Assembly (NCBI RefSeq): GCF_018381315.1 | Contig: NZ_JAGZSD010000004.1 | Location: 62,001-126,000, forward strand | Direction: 5' to 3' | Length of the DNA: 64,000 bases | Source: Anaerostipes sp. | GTDB lineage: Bacteria; Bacillota; Clostridia; Lachnospirales; Lachnospiraceae | Part shown: positions 1-8,839 of the stretch, in pieces | Numbering within the stretch: the first letter of the stretch is position 1 | Layout: every line of letters begins with the position of its first letter | Translations under genes and position numbers: made by a program | Notes under the pieces: model-generated | Databases searched by the model: none | What the model saw: the letters and a program-made list of their open reading frames with translations, nothing else | Told to the model about the DNA's origin: nothing

Positions 1-287
1 GAATCGTGGGGGACGTGGAGGAAATTCTTCCGCTGCTCACAGAAGCTCTCGACAACGGAGAACCTAAAAAACCGGCTCCTCCTATGAAGAAAATGAAACG
101 TGCAAAACCGAAAAAAACGGTGCCTACCTGGAAACGATATGTCTGCAACGGATGTGGATATGAGTATGATCCGGCCAATGGAGATCCGGAAGGTGAGATT
201 GAACCGGGCACATTGTTTGAAAAACTGCCGGAAGAATGGATCTGCCCAGACTGCGGTGAATCAAAAGACATGTTTATTGAAGTGTGA
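1..287 (+). CDS. C-terminal part of a probable ETF-alpha/rubredoxin fusion (5' end outside window)
   Basis: The reading frame is open to the left edge, so the start lies outside the window. The last ~50 residues form a complete rubredoxin: a CxxCGY motif, then a CPxCG motif (WICPDCG), the four Cys ligands of a single Fe. Before it, the segment VGDVEEILPLLTEAL resembles the usual C-terminus of electron transfer flavoprotein alpha subunits, followed by a Lys/Pro-rich linker. I infer an ETF-alpha with a fused rubredoxin. A flavin reductase-rubredoxin (Hrb type) is the alternative. It lies 33 bases before fprA on the same strand, which suggests that it feeds electrons to FprA. The rubredoxin call is firm; the upstream domain is inferred from about 20 residues. 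Confidence 0.75.
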   Translation, partial: IVGDVEEILPLLTEALDNGEPKKPAPPMKKMKRAKPKKTVPTWKRYVCNGCGYEYDPANGDPEGEIEPGTLFEKLPEEWICPDCGESKDMFIEV

Positions 288-320
288 CATTTGGATTTCA
301 GATAAAAGGAGGTATGATCC

Positions 321-1523
321 ATGCATTGTGTTAGAAAAGTAACCGAAGATTTATATTGGGTTGGCGGCAATGACCACCGTCTGGCCCTGTTTGAAAATAT
401 CCACCCTATTCCCAGAGGAGTTTCTTATAACTCCTATCTGCTCCTGGATGAAAAAACCGTCCTGTTTGATACCGTAGACTGGTCCATTGGCCGTCAGTTT
501 TTAGAAAACATCGAATATGTTCTTGACGGCAGGCCTCTTGACTACATGGTCATCAACCATATGGAGCCGGACCACGGTGCCTCCATTGAGGAAGTGCTTC
601 TCCGCCATCCGGAGGTACAGATCATCAGCACAGAGAAAGCCTTCATGCTCATGCGCCAGTTTGGATTCGATGTCGACGGCCACATGATTGAAGTAACGGA
701 GGGCGATGTACAGTCTTTTGGAAAACATGAAGTAACATTTGTATCTGCCCCGATGGTCCACTGGCCAGAGGCCATGGTGACCTTTGATGTCACAGACGGC
801 ATCCTGTTTGCCGCAGATGCTTTCGGATCTTTCGGTGCCCTGGACGGAAAACTGTTTAATGACGAAGTGAATTTTGACCGGGATTGGATCGACGATGCCA
901 GAAGATACTATACAAACATCGTAGGTAAGTATGGACCTCACGTTCAGTCTCTGCTGAAAAAGGCCGGAACCATTGACATCAAAATGATCTGCCCGCTTCA
1001 CGGACCGGTATGGAGAAGTGATCTGGGATACTTCCTTGACAAGTATGACAAATGGAGCCGTTATGAACCGGAAGAAAAGGGCGTAATGATTGTCTATGCT
1101 TCTATGTACGGCAACACAGAGGCTGCGGCACAGAATCTGGCTGCCCGGCTCTGCGAAAAGGGCATGACCAACGTTGTCATGTATGACGTTTCCAATACCC
1201 ATGTTTCCCAACTGATCTCCGAGACCTTCCGGCTAAGCCATATTGTTCTCGCTTCAGTCACCTACAATCTGGGAATCTACCCGCTGATGCATAATTATCT
1301 GATGGATATGAAGGCATTAAACCTTCAGAAACGTACCTTTGCGGTCATTGAAAACGGCTCCTGGGCCTGTAAGTCCGGTTCTCTTATGAGGGAATTCATT
1401 GACGGCATGAGAGAAATGGATGTGCTGGATGAGCAGGTAACCCTCATGTCATCCATGACAGAAGACAATGGGGACGATATGGATACACTGGCAGACGGCC
1501 TTATAGAATCTATGAAACAGTAA
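321..1523 (+). CDS. fprA: A-type flavoprotein FprA (flavodiiron O2/NO reductase)
   Basis: This is a flavodiiron protein of 400 aa, the usual length for the family. The N-terminal half is a metallo-beta-lactamase-like di-iron domain with H80-x-E82-x-D84-H85, a further His in APMVHWPE, an Asp in FAADAFGS and a His in CPLHGP. The C-terminal flavodoxin domain starts near residue 255 with the FMN loop SMYGNTEAA. Family members reduce O2 to water and/or NO to N2O in the cytoplasm of anaerobes, usually with electrons from rubredoxin. The preceding gene supplies a rubredoxin domain, so the pair looks like one electron-transfer unit. The start has an AAAGGAGG site 7-8 bases upstream. A hairpin terminator follows. 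Confidence 0.95.
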   Translation: MHCVRKVTEDLYWVGGNDHRLALFENIHPIPRGVSYNSYLLLDEKTVLFDTVDWSIGRQFLENIEYVLDGRPLDYMVINHMEPDHGASIEEVLLRHPEVQIISTEKAFMLMRQFGFDVDGHMIEVTEGDVQSFGKHEVTFVSAPMVHWPEAMVTFDVTDGILFAADAFGSFGALDGKLFNDEVNFDRDWIDDARRYYTNIVGKYGPHVQSLLKKAGTIDIKMICPLHGPVWRSDLGYFLDKYDKWSRYEPEEKGVMIVYASMYGNTEAAAQNLAARLCEKGMTNVVMYDVSNTHVSQLISETFRLSHIVLASVTYNLGIYPLMHNYLMDMKALNLQKRTFAVIENGSWACKSGSLMREFIDGMREMDVLDEQVTLMSSMTEDNGDDMDTLADGLIESMKQ

Positions 1524-1538
1524 AAACCCATTTTTTAA

Positions 1539-1578
1539 AATCCAGGCCTGCATAAATTTTTGCAGACTTGGATTTTTT
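1539..1578 (+). terminator. Intrinsic terminator after fprA
   Basis: A 14-bp imperfect stem with G-U pairs (AATCCAGGCCTGCA with TGCAGACTTGGATT) and an 8-base AT-rich loop is followed by a run of T. It lies 16 bases after the fprA stop. Confidence 0.8.
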
Positions 1579-1603
1579 CTCTGAAATAATTTGTCTGCTT
1601 CCA

Positions 1604-1632
1604 TTGACAGGCATTTTTTAGTTTGGTATATT
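1604..1632 (+). promoter_or_regulatory. Sigma-A-type promoter of the Rrf2 regulator gene
   Basis: TTGACA at 1604-1609 and TATATT at 1627-1632 are separated by exactly 17 bases. They sit 28 bases before the start codon at 1660. Confidence 0.65.
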
Positions 1633-1659
1633 TTCACTAAGATAAGGAGGGAGAACCAC

Positions 1660-2073
1660 ATGCTGATTTCAAGAGAAACCGATTATGCCCTGCGCATTTT
1701 GAGGGCCTTAAGTGACGGAGAAAAACGATCTATAGAGGAGATATGCAGTCTGGAAGCTACACCAAAACAGTTTGCATACCGTATTATAAAAAAGCTTGAA
1801 AAGTCCGGATGGATCGTCATCACCAGAGGTGCCGAAGGCGGCTGCCGGCTGACAGCTGATCTGCACGATGTGAGTCTCCATGACCTGATCCACGGTCTCG
1901 GAAGCAGCTTCTGCATCAATGCCTGCTTTCAGGAAGGCTATGAATGTACCAGGTCTCCCCTCTGCGAAGATCCGTGCCATATAAAAGAAGGGCTGGCTAA
2001 GCTGCAGGAATCGATGGAAAAGGAATTAAAAGATTTAAATCTTCATTGTCTCATCTTCGGTTCTCCGAATTAA
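1660..2073 (+). CDS. Rrf2 family transcriptional regulator
   Basis: A 137-aa protein with an N-terminal winged helix (LISRETDYALRILRAL is the typical Rrf2 opening) followed by a Cys-containing segment (CINACF, YECTRSPLCEDPC). Rrf2 proteins such as IscR and NsrR use three Cys to bind an Fe-S cluster that senses NO, O2 or cluster status. More than three Cys are present here, so the ligand set is not certain. Its position just after fprA suggests control of the flavodiiron unit, by inference only. The start at 1660 was chosen because AAGGAGG lies 10 bases upstream; an upstream in-frame ATG at 1591 lies before the promoter. Confidence 0.88.
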   Translation: MLISRETDYALRILRALSDGEKRSIEEICSLEATPKQFAYRIIKKLEKSGWIVITRGAEGGCRLTADLHDVSLHDLIHGLGSSFCINACFQEGYECTRSPLCEDPCHIKEGLAKLQESMEKELKDLNLHCLIFGSPN

Positions 2074-2090
2074 ATTCGTTCCAGTGTTTT

Positions 2091-3284
2091 TTATTTCATG
2101 GAACGCACTTTCCCATGAAATAAAAAACTTTCCTGTTCCAGCGCTTTTCCTTCGCTGACCAGCAGTTTTCTAAGCTCAGACATCTCAGGTATCTGATCCA
2201 TATCCATTCTTTTTAGTTTCGTTAATATTCCGGACTCCACAGCAACTGCATATTTTTCATATTTCCGGTAGACTTCTGTGTCCATCTGCCATGGCTGAAC
2301 CTTGGGGAATATTTTTTGTTTTATATACTGGTAAATCCGGATCCCGCCGTAATCCAGATCCCCGGAATGAAAATACTGTGTCTTCGCCGGAAGCACTTCC
2401 CGCAGTTTTATGAGAAATTCTCTTTCCTTCGGCGTAAAAAAACCATGGCTGTATATGATAAGCCATTCTTCATCATACGGCATAGCCATGTAGTTTGCCT
2501 TATTTTCAACTGTCAGGACTTTTTTTACCTTCTGACCTGAATTCGGTTCTGCGTGAGAAAGCGTCAGAGAATTTAAGACTGCTCCGTACCGGAACTTCCC
2601 CAGATCGATGTTTTCTCCGTCCACTGAGATCCATAAAGGCCCCTTTAACGCCAGCTCCTGGGAGTATTCCTCAATCAAAAGCTGGGACAGGATCTGGGTA
2701 TCATTCATCTCTTCTTCTATCCCTGTGTGATATTTTCTGGCAATAGACAGTATGGTACTCTGAAATTCATTCTCAAAAGCCTTGGAATGCCCCAGGCAGT
2801 ATTTGCTGAATACCCTTTTATATAAAGGCTCCCTCAGACGGTCTATCTCTCCCAGACACTGAAACAGCCCATCCCTTTTTGCAAATTCTGAGGGCACATG
2901 GCCTTTTTCCAAACGAATCAAACACCGGTCCAGATATTGTTTTATCCACATTCCTTCCACCGATGAGCGCAAATTTTCAACAGCCCTTCTATGTTCTTCA
3001 ATAACCTGTGACTTGGGGCGGATATCTGACAGTTCATACATGCGGGGAAGATCCCGGAGGGCATACCGGATCTTACGGATATCATTTCCCACGCTCTCCC
3101 ATTCAATCGTTATCATCCCCTGTGTTTGAAGTTCCCTGGCCTCTGCCAGAAACTCTGTTTTTCCTACCTTGTCATACAGTTCCTGATGTACGAAGAAGGA
3201 GCGGTTTCCTTCCGCCCCTTCCTTCCAGTCTGAAGATGACCGTTCGGTTTTTTCTATAATGATCTTAAGCAGTTCCTTCTTCAT
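2091..3284 (-). CDS. jetD: Wadjet protein JetD (TOPRIM nuclease subunit)
   Basis: This 397-aa protein is the last gene of the jetABCD operon. A helical N-terminal half is followed by a C-terminal TOPRIM-like fold: a conserved acidic stretch at TVENKANY and a DxD motif in SGDLDYGG, the expected metal-binding residues. In characterised Wadjet systems JetD is recruited by the JetABC condensin-like complex and cleaves circular plasmid DNA. The start at 3284 was chosen because GGAGGA lies about 10 bases upstream and because the frame upstream is the shadow of jetC. The gene overlaps the jetC end by 20 bases, which indicates translational coupling. Confidence 0.9.
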   Translation of the reverse strand: MKKELLKIIIEKTERSSSDWKEGAEGNRSFFVHQELYDKVGKTEFLAEARELQTQGMITIEWESVGNDIRKIRYALRDLPRMYELSDIRPKSQVIEEHRRAVENLRSSVEGMWIKQYLDRCLIRLEKGHVPSEFAKRDGLFQCLGEIDRLREPLYKRVFSKYCLGHSKAFENEFQSTILSIARKYHTGIEEEMNDTQILSQLLIEEYSQELALKGPLWISVDGENIDLGKFRYGAVLNSLTLSHAEPNSGQKVKKVLTVENKANYMAMPYDEEWLIIYSHGFFTPKEREFLIKLREVLPAKTQYFHSGDLDYGGIRIYQYIKQKIFPKVQPWQMDTEVYRKYEKYAVAVESGILTKLKRMDMDQIPEMSELRKLLVSEGKALEQESFLFHGKVRSMK

Positions 3285-6200
3285 CCTCTGCTTCCTCCAA
3301 CAGATTCTTAAACTCCCGTTTTTCAAATTCCTGGATCGATATGCTCTTCTTATTCGGATTAGCGTAGACGAACGTCTTGTCCACATTCTCCAGATAATTC
3401 TGAATTTTGTCATTGGTGGCGCTTATAATAGCCTGGAATCCAAGTCCCCGGATCAGCTCTATACAGCTGGCAACCTTCTCCGCATCCATCTTTGAGAAAG
3501 CCTCGTCAAGGACTACCAGACGAATGGTAGGGCTTCTTCTGATCTTTGGTGACAGATTGATCCTATAGGCCTGGGCAAAGCTTGCAAGCAGTGCAACATA
3601 GAGGGGATTCTGCCCTTCTCCCCCTGAATTTTTCTTTATCATTCTGCTCAGTCCAATGGTGATTTTTTCTTCTCCTTCCACGATTTGCTCCATGTCAAAA
3701 GAAAGATAGGTCCTGTAATCCGCATACTTTTCCATATTCCGCTTGGCCTCATCAAGTTCCTCCGCTGAGGCATTTTCAGGCGGGATGAAAATATCAATCA
3801 GGTCGCTCATGACTTCTCCATACCGGCTCTCATGTTCCATAGAAAACAGATTCATTTGATGATCCATGGATGCATCCAGCGTGGAAGGATCAATCTGCAG
3901 AGATTCATCCATAAACATTGGATAATAAATACCGTCCGGTCCCTTATTTTTCGTAATGCGGAACTGGTACTTGTCCTTTCCAAAGTCCAGTCTGCTTATA
4001 ATGCGGTTCAGCTCATCCCTTCTCTGATAAGCTTCCAATATAGCATATCGGATCTTGGAAATAAAATCATCCTTAAAGTGTTCCGCCGCAGATCTGGCCT
4101 GTTCTCTTGCTCTCTCCTGATAATCCGCAAGATGGTCACATTCCAGCTTGGACAGCAGCTGCTCATAAGGCTCGTTCCCCTCGATGGCCGGTGAAAATGT
4201 CCGGTTCGGATACTCTCTTAAATAAGCAGAACGCAGTTCTACCAGTTCCCTGTACACTTCTTCTTTTTTCTCTTCTGCCTGTCTGATCTTGCGGATGGTC
4301 CCGTTTTTCAGATTCTCGTAGTTGGAAGCGCCTCGGTCTTTCATGAAATCCTCAAATGCCTGTTCCAGTTCTTCATTGTATTGGAAAATCCGCTCCCTCT
4401 CCGTAAGTTCGCTGTTTGTAGAAAGGTGTAGCTTCTGCCAGTCTTCGATCTGCTTTTCCCTTGTCCAGACAGCCCTTGACACCTGGCTGAGCAGTTCCTG
4501 CTTTTTCGCCTGCAGTTCTTTGTTTTCCCGCTGCCTTTCCACTAATGCATCAATAGATTCCTCTTTCATTTTCTGCATTTTTGCTTCCAGCCGCTTTTTC
4601 TGCTCCGTTTTTTCTTTCAGCCAAGCCAATGCTTTCTGCTGCTCTAAATATTCTTCCTCAGAACGGCCCAGGGCCTCCAGCGCCAGTATCTCTTCTGCTT
4701 TGGATACCATATCTGCAAACGGCTGCTTTTTTGCTTCCAGCTGTCTGCGCTCTTGTTCCAGATCTTTGATTCTTTGTTTCATACTGCTCTCGCCGATATA
4801 AGACCGCTTAGTATAATCGGCAGGATTCAGTCTCTTTAACTGGAAATTCTTATAAAGCAGACAATCAGGGGTTACCCCTGTCCTCTGCTGCCTGAGTTCA
4901 TCAATCGTATGACATTTGATGACTCTGCCCAAAAGCAGGTCTACAAAAGCACGGACAAAGGGTTTCTCTGTAATAACTTCTTCAGCCAGTGCCTGGCCGG
5001 CAACAGCAGGTTTTTCTTCCTGTACCCGTTCTGTATCTAAAACGGAAACTCTGAAAAATGTCTTCTGATCCATCTCTCTGTAGATCTCCATGGCTGCTTT
5101 TGCATAGTCAGGTTCAACCACCAGAGCCAGCTTGTTGGATCCCAGGTATCCTTCCACCGCTTTATGCCATGTTTCTGATCTCATATCCAGAAGATCTGCG
5201 AGAATATGTACTCTCACTGCCCTGCCAAACCGGGTGCTGAGACGGGTCTGGAGCTCATACCTGGCATTTTCCAGCTCTTTCGGATAGGCCTTATTCCCTT
5301 TTTTCAGCTCGCCAAGTTCCCCGGCAATCTCTTTTTCCCGCTTCTTAATCTTCCTTAACTCTGAAGACGCTTCCTGCCGGTCGCTCTCCACCTCTTCCCG
5401 TATTACCTTTAAACTGTGCCTGAGCCTCCGGAGTTCCTCCAGGCTTATGCTGCCCTTTGAAAAACTTTCAATATCCCAGATGGTCTGATTAGGAGTGGCC
5501 TCAAGTTCCTTCCACCGCTCCAGGTGGGCACATGTCTGCTGCCATGCCGCCCTGTTTCTTGTAAGCTGTTCCAGCAGCTCATTCAGGCCTTTCAGCTCTG
5601 TTTTCAAATTTTCAAAACCGCTGTTTGCGATCTGCTTTACCAGCCCGTCATATTCAGCGGCCAGGGCGGACAGCTCTCCGGACAGCTTATCCCTGCTTTC
5701 CTCCTGCTGCTGTTTATCATCCTCCGCCCTCTCCATCTTTTCCCTCAGATCCTTTATCTGTTCCTTCAGCTGAAGCATCATAAGTTTTTCCAGGCGGTAC
5801 TGGTAAATCTCTGCTTCCTTCCCTGCTTTAACAAACTGATCATAGCCGTTTCTTATCTGCTTCAGGCTTGAGATCTCCTTTAAGGTATCTTCAATCTTTT
5901 TCCGCATTCTTCCGTATTGGAGGACACTCTCCTGCATATCCTCAATCTGAATGTCCTGCTCCATACAGATATATTCCCGCACAAAATCTTCCAGCTTAAT
6001 GTTCATTTTAAACGGAATGGCCCTTTTAAAGAGCCGCGGAAATTTATCTGCATCCAGTCCTCCCAGATAAATATCATAAAGCTGCCTTCTAAACCGCTCG
6101 TTGCTGGTGCCGAAATAAAACTCTTCACGGACAAAATGGGTTTGGATATACTCTCTCACTTCACTGGCGGCCATTGCACGGCCGTCTTTCCGGTAGTGGT

Positions 6201-6648
6201 GTTCAGGAATTCCTCCCTTGTGCCAGAAAAACAGTCTCGATATTTCGTTTGTCGCTGTCTCCACGTCAAAAACCACACCGACACACTCTTTGTCTCCGGT
6301 CACGGTCTGTTCAAGTTCCAGCACAATGGTTGTGGAAAAATTCCTGTTTCTGATATATTTCACTTCATTGTTGTCGCCCACAGAAATCATGCCCCTCAGA
6401 TATTCAATCAGGCTCCTGTCTGAATCATCAGCCGCAGCCTTGTTGAAAAATCCTCTTCCGTCCGTGTTGGCATAGAGGACAATCTGCAGGGCATCGATGA
6501 CTGTGGATTTTCCGCTTCCGGAATGTCCCGTAAAAAAGTTGATGCCTTCGCTGAAGGAAAGCACCTTTTTCTCAATATAATGCCAGTTATTCAGACAGAT
6601 CTTCGATAGTGCTTTGAATGCCTGTTTGTTCTCCTTCATCTTCTCCAC
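3265..6648 (-). CDS. jetC: Wadjet protein JetC (SMC/MukB-like ATPase)
   Basis: A 1127-aa SMC-like ATPase. The Walker A motif GHSGSGKST is at residues 41-49; long coiled-coil arms rich in Glu, Lys and Gln fill the middle; and the head is completed by an SGGEGQ signature and the Walker B LVVLDEAF near the C-terminus. In Wadjet, JetC is the loop-extruding motor that works with the kleisin JetA and JetB. The GTG at 6648 is preferred because AGGAGG lies 6 bases upstream. In-frame alternatives are an ATG at 6639 and a longer frame from 6675. The gene overlaps jetB by 62 bases. Confidence 0.93.
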   Translation of the reverse strand: MEKMKENKQAFKALSKICLNNWHYIEKKVLSFSEGINFFTGHSGSGKSTVIDALQIVLYANTDGRGFFNKAAADDSDRSLIEYLRGMISVGDNNEVKYIRNRNFSTTIVLELEQTVTGDKECVGVVFDVETATNEISRLFFWHKGGIPEHHYRKDGRAMAASEVREYIQTHFVREEFYFGTSNERFRRQLYDIYLGGLDADKFPRLFKRAIPFKMNIKLEDFVREYICMEQDIQIEDMQESVLQYGRMRKKIEDTLKEISSLKQIRNGYDQFVKAGKEAEIYQYRLEKLMMLQLKEQIKDLREKMERAEDDKQQQEESRDKLSGELSALAAEYDGLVKQIANSGFENLKTELKGLNELLEQLTRNRAAWQQTCAHLERWKELEATPNQTIWDIESFSKGSISLEELRRLRHSLKVIREEVESDRQEASSELRKIKKREKEIAGELGELKKGNKAYPKELENARYELQTRLSTRFGRAVRVHILADLLDMRSETWHKAVEGYLGSNKLALVVEPDYAKAAMEIYREMDQKTFFRVSVLDTERVQEEKPAVAGQALAEEVITEKPFVRAFVDLLLGRVIKCHTIDELRQQRTGVTPDCLLYKNFQLKRLNPADYTKRSYIGESSMKQRIKDLEQERRQLEAKKQPFADMVSKAEEILALEALGRSEEEYLEQQKALAWLKEKTEQKKRLEAKMQKMKEESIDALVERQRENKELQAKKQELLSQVSRAVWTREKQIEDWQKLHLSTNSELTERERIFQYNEELEQAFEDFMKDRGASNYENLKNGTIRKIRQAEEKKEEVYRELVELRSAYLREYPNRTFSPAIEGNEPYEQLLSKLECDHLADYQERAREQARSAAEHFKDDFISKIRYAILEAYQRRDELNRIISRLDFGKDKYQFRITKNKGPDGIYYPMFMDESLQIDPSTLDASMDHQMNLFSMEHESRYGEVMSDLIDIFIPPENASAEELDEAKRNMEKYADYRTYLSFDMEQIVEGEEKITIGLSRMIKKNSGGEGQNPLYVALLASFAQAYRINLSPKIRRSPTIRLVVLDEAFSKMDAEKVASCIELIRGLGFQAIISATNDKIQNYLENVDKTFVYANPNKKSISIQEFEKREFKNLLEEAEDEEGTA

Positions 6649-7243
6649 GTTCGTCCTCCTCTGTAAATGTTTCAATCAGCTTATGAACATCGTCTCCCAG
6701 CAAAACTGCATTAATACACGGATATACAACCATCCGGCTCTCCTCATTGAGATCCTCCAGCACATCCATCGGTTCTATGATCTGATACCTTTTCAGCAGA
6801 GAAATAGTCTTTCTCATTTCTGTGGCGGATGACAAGTTTTTCAGCAGATGAAAATCCCCGATCTTTTCATTGATTTCTCCCAAAGATGTGTATACATAGC
6901 TGCTTGTGGATGCCGCCTCCATCTGTTCATCATAAATAAGCTTTAAGATCAGCAGATAAATGGTAGCCAGCTTCGGAAGCTTTTCCCCGAGCACAGTCTC
7001 TCCCTGAATATAAAAAATCCCCATATGGCTGCTCTCGTTCAGTTCCAGCCCTGCTATGGCAAAATACTCTCTTAAAAATTCCAGATGCTGATTCAATATC
7101 CTGAAATCCTTCTGGAATGTAAATCTTCCGGTTCTCTTTTCGTATTTTCGTTCCAGCACAAAGGTCTGACGGAACAAAAGCTGGATGATGTGTTTTATAT
7201 CATCTTTTTCCTCATCACTTAACTGTTCGTAATATTCAATCAT
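6587..7243 (-). CDS. jetB: Wadjet protein JetB (MukE-like, DUF4194)
   Basis: A 218-aa mostly helical protein with a winged-helix-like middle and an acidic C-terminal tail (TEEDERGEDEGE). Its size and its position between jetA and jetC match JetB, the MukE/KITE-like subunit that binds the kleisin and the DNA. It overlaps the jetA stop by 4 bases (ATGA), and its own end overlaps jetC. The identification rests mainly on operon order and size; no catalytic motif is expected. Confidence 0.88.
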   Translation of the reverse strand: MIEYYEQLSDEEKDDIKHIIQLLFRQTFVLERKYEKRTGRFTFQKDFRILNQHLEFLREYFAIAGLELNESSHMGIFYIQGETVLGEKLPKLATIYLLILKLIYDEQMEAASTSSYVYTSLGEINEKIGDFHLLKNLSSATEMRKTISLLKRYQIIEPMDVLEDLNEESRMVVYPCINAVLLGDDVHKLIETFTEEDERGEDEGEQTGIQSTIEDLSE

Positions 7244-8601
7244 GCCTTTCTCCTCACAAATAACAGATCCGGATAGCGGTATTTTCCGTTTTCCAGCATC
7301 CTTTCTTCTCTCTCCACCACCTGATAGCGGCTGTTTTTTCTGGTACAGTAGTCATAGGCCAGAATCAGCTTTTCAAAAGCCTCATTGTCGCTGATCTCCA
7401 CATCTTTTATCTCCATACAGCCATCATTCATATGGCTTTCCAGAAATTCTTCAATCTCTTTTTTGCTGTATCTGGTATGAATCTTGTTCAGCTTTAATAC
7501 TTCTTCCCTGGACAGTTCCGGCATGTCCTCATCTGGCTCCAATTTGCTGATGAAATCTTTTCTCTTTTTTCTTCTGTACAGTGACTTTTGTGAGAGGACC
7601 TCAAGACGTGACAGATTCATTTTTTCTGCCACCTTTGTAAGCCTCTCATCTTTACCCTCATCTGTTTCCAAGTGTTTTAACAGACTCACTACCATGCCTT
7701 TCATATCCGCCTCGCCGCTGAGCATATAATTCAGCCTCGTAACCGTAGCGCGCACATATTTGGAATGTTCCTTGTCCATATTTGCAATTCTGTGTTCAAT
7801 ATCATCAAAGCCGCGTTCTATGGCATCCAATATTTCCAAAACATCTTCCTTCTCATCCCGGCCCTCTGCACGGGCTTTGGCACGGACCTTTTCAATCCAT
7901 ACCGCATCTTCCCTCATTTGCTGGAGACACCTCTTGATATCCATTTTGTACAGATAGAAGTTATCATTGGTCTTCAGCATATGGTATTTTTTCTTGACGA
8001 TTTCCTCCACATATCCCTCTAAATGCTCCGCCAGGACATCTCCGTAAAACTGCTGTTTTAACAGGCGTCCAAAAAACTTATCCATGTTATGCAGCAGATC
8101 CTGGAGTGCCTTGTTCAGCTTCTTTGTATTGATTAAAGCGGTTTTCAGCATACCCAGATTAATTCTTTTGTCATTTTGGAAGGAAAATAAAGTAGCATAT
8201 ACGTTTTGAATATAAATCTCCGTGTCCTCCATCTGAGGATTCACCAGCTGTTCAAAAGCTTCCAGAAAGACAGCCGCATAATCGGGGATCACAATATTGG
8301 ATGTAAGCGTAGAAAAATCATCCAGCTTCTTCAGCCATCCGGTCCTGATCAGCCAGTTTAAAATCCGGTTCGGCGGCGTCTCCAGTACATCCAGCTCTGA
8401 CTCAAATTCTTCCCGTTCAAGCCAAATGCGTTTATCTGCATTCCAGTCACTGAGGACCTGAATACAGACTTCTCTGCTCAAAAAATAGTTATTATATTCA
8501 TATTCTTCACTGATTTTCAGCAGTGCTTCTATGTAAAGATCCCGATTAACGGAACGGAATAAGCTCCAAAATGAATCCGGGATATCGTATCCAAATCTCA
8601 T
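7240..8601 (-). CDS. jetA: Wadjet protein JetA (MukF-like kleisin)
   Basis: A 453-aa helical protein with charged helices and a basic C-terminal region (RYPDLLFVRRKA). It is the first gene of the jetABCD operon. JetA is the kleisin that bridges the JetC heads and holds JetB. The start at 8601 has TAAAGGAGGGACT directly before ATGAGATTTGG; an upstream in-frame ATG at 8658 lacks such a site. All four Wadjet genes are intact and overlapping, so the system is likely functional. Confidence 0.9.
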   Translation of the reverse strand: MRFGYDIPDSFWSLFRSVNRDLYIEALLKISEEYEYNNYFLSREVCIQVLSDWNADKRIWLEREEFESELDVLETPPNRILNWLIRTGWLKKLDDFSTLTSNIVIPDYAAVFLEAFEQLVNPQMEDTEIYIQNVYATLFSFQNDKRINLGMLKTALINTKKLNKALQDLLHNMDKFFGRLLKQQFYGDVLAEHLEGYVEEIVKKKYHMLKTNDNFYLYKMDIKRCLQQMREDAVWIEKVRAKARAEGRDEKEDVLEILDAIERGFDDIEHRIANMDKEHSKYVRATVTRLNYMLSGEADMKGMVVSLLKHLETDEGKDERLTKVAEKMNLSRLEVLSQKSLYRRKKRKDFISKLEPDEDMPELSREEVLKLNKIHTRYSKKEIEEFLESHMNDGCMEIKDVEISDNEAFEKLILAYDYCTRKNSRYQVVEREERMLENGKYRYPDLLFVRRKA

Positions 8602-8839
8602 AGTCCCTCCTTTATGTTTTGCTTTTTTATCATAACACAAAACCCCATTTTTGTGCACTGCCTCAGCCGGCCCATATTTGTACGCATCCGGTCTTGAGGT
8701 TTTTCTGCTGCATAGGGTGATCTATCTATAACAGCAAAAAAGGAGACAGGTATTATCCCTGCCGCCTGATCTTATCGCACTTATTGCTGAAAGTGGCCTT
8801 TTGTTTCATGGGGGTTCTATTTCAGCAGACATTACGTCC
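8602..8839. other. Spacer between jetA and the CRISPR array
   Basis: 238 bases without a supported gene. It should hold the jetA promoter: on the minus strand a TATGAT box lies about 40 bases before the start, with only a weak -35. No terminator hairpin is evident for the array, which is also transcribed toward jetA. Confidence 0.4.

Noticed and set aside
1..287. High-molecular-weight rubredoxin (flavin reductase fusion) next to fprA
   Set aside because: The visible segment before the linker looks like an ETF-alpha end rather than a flavin reductase; kept only as an alternative.
501..1211. 236-codon minus-strand frame
   Set aside because: Antisense shadow of fprA; no domain or binding site.
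4322..4801. Ser/Cys-rich 159-codon plus-strand frame
   Set aside because: Complement of the Glu/Lys-rich coiled coil of jetC, which produces such artefacts.
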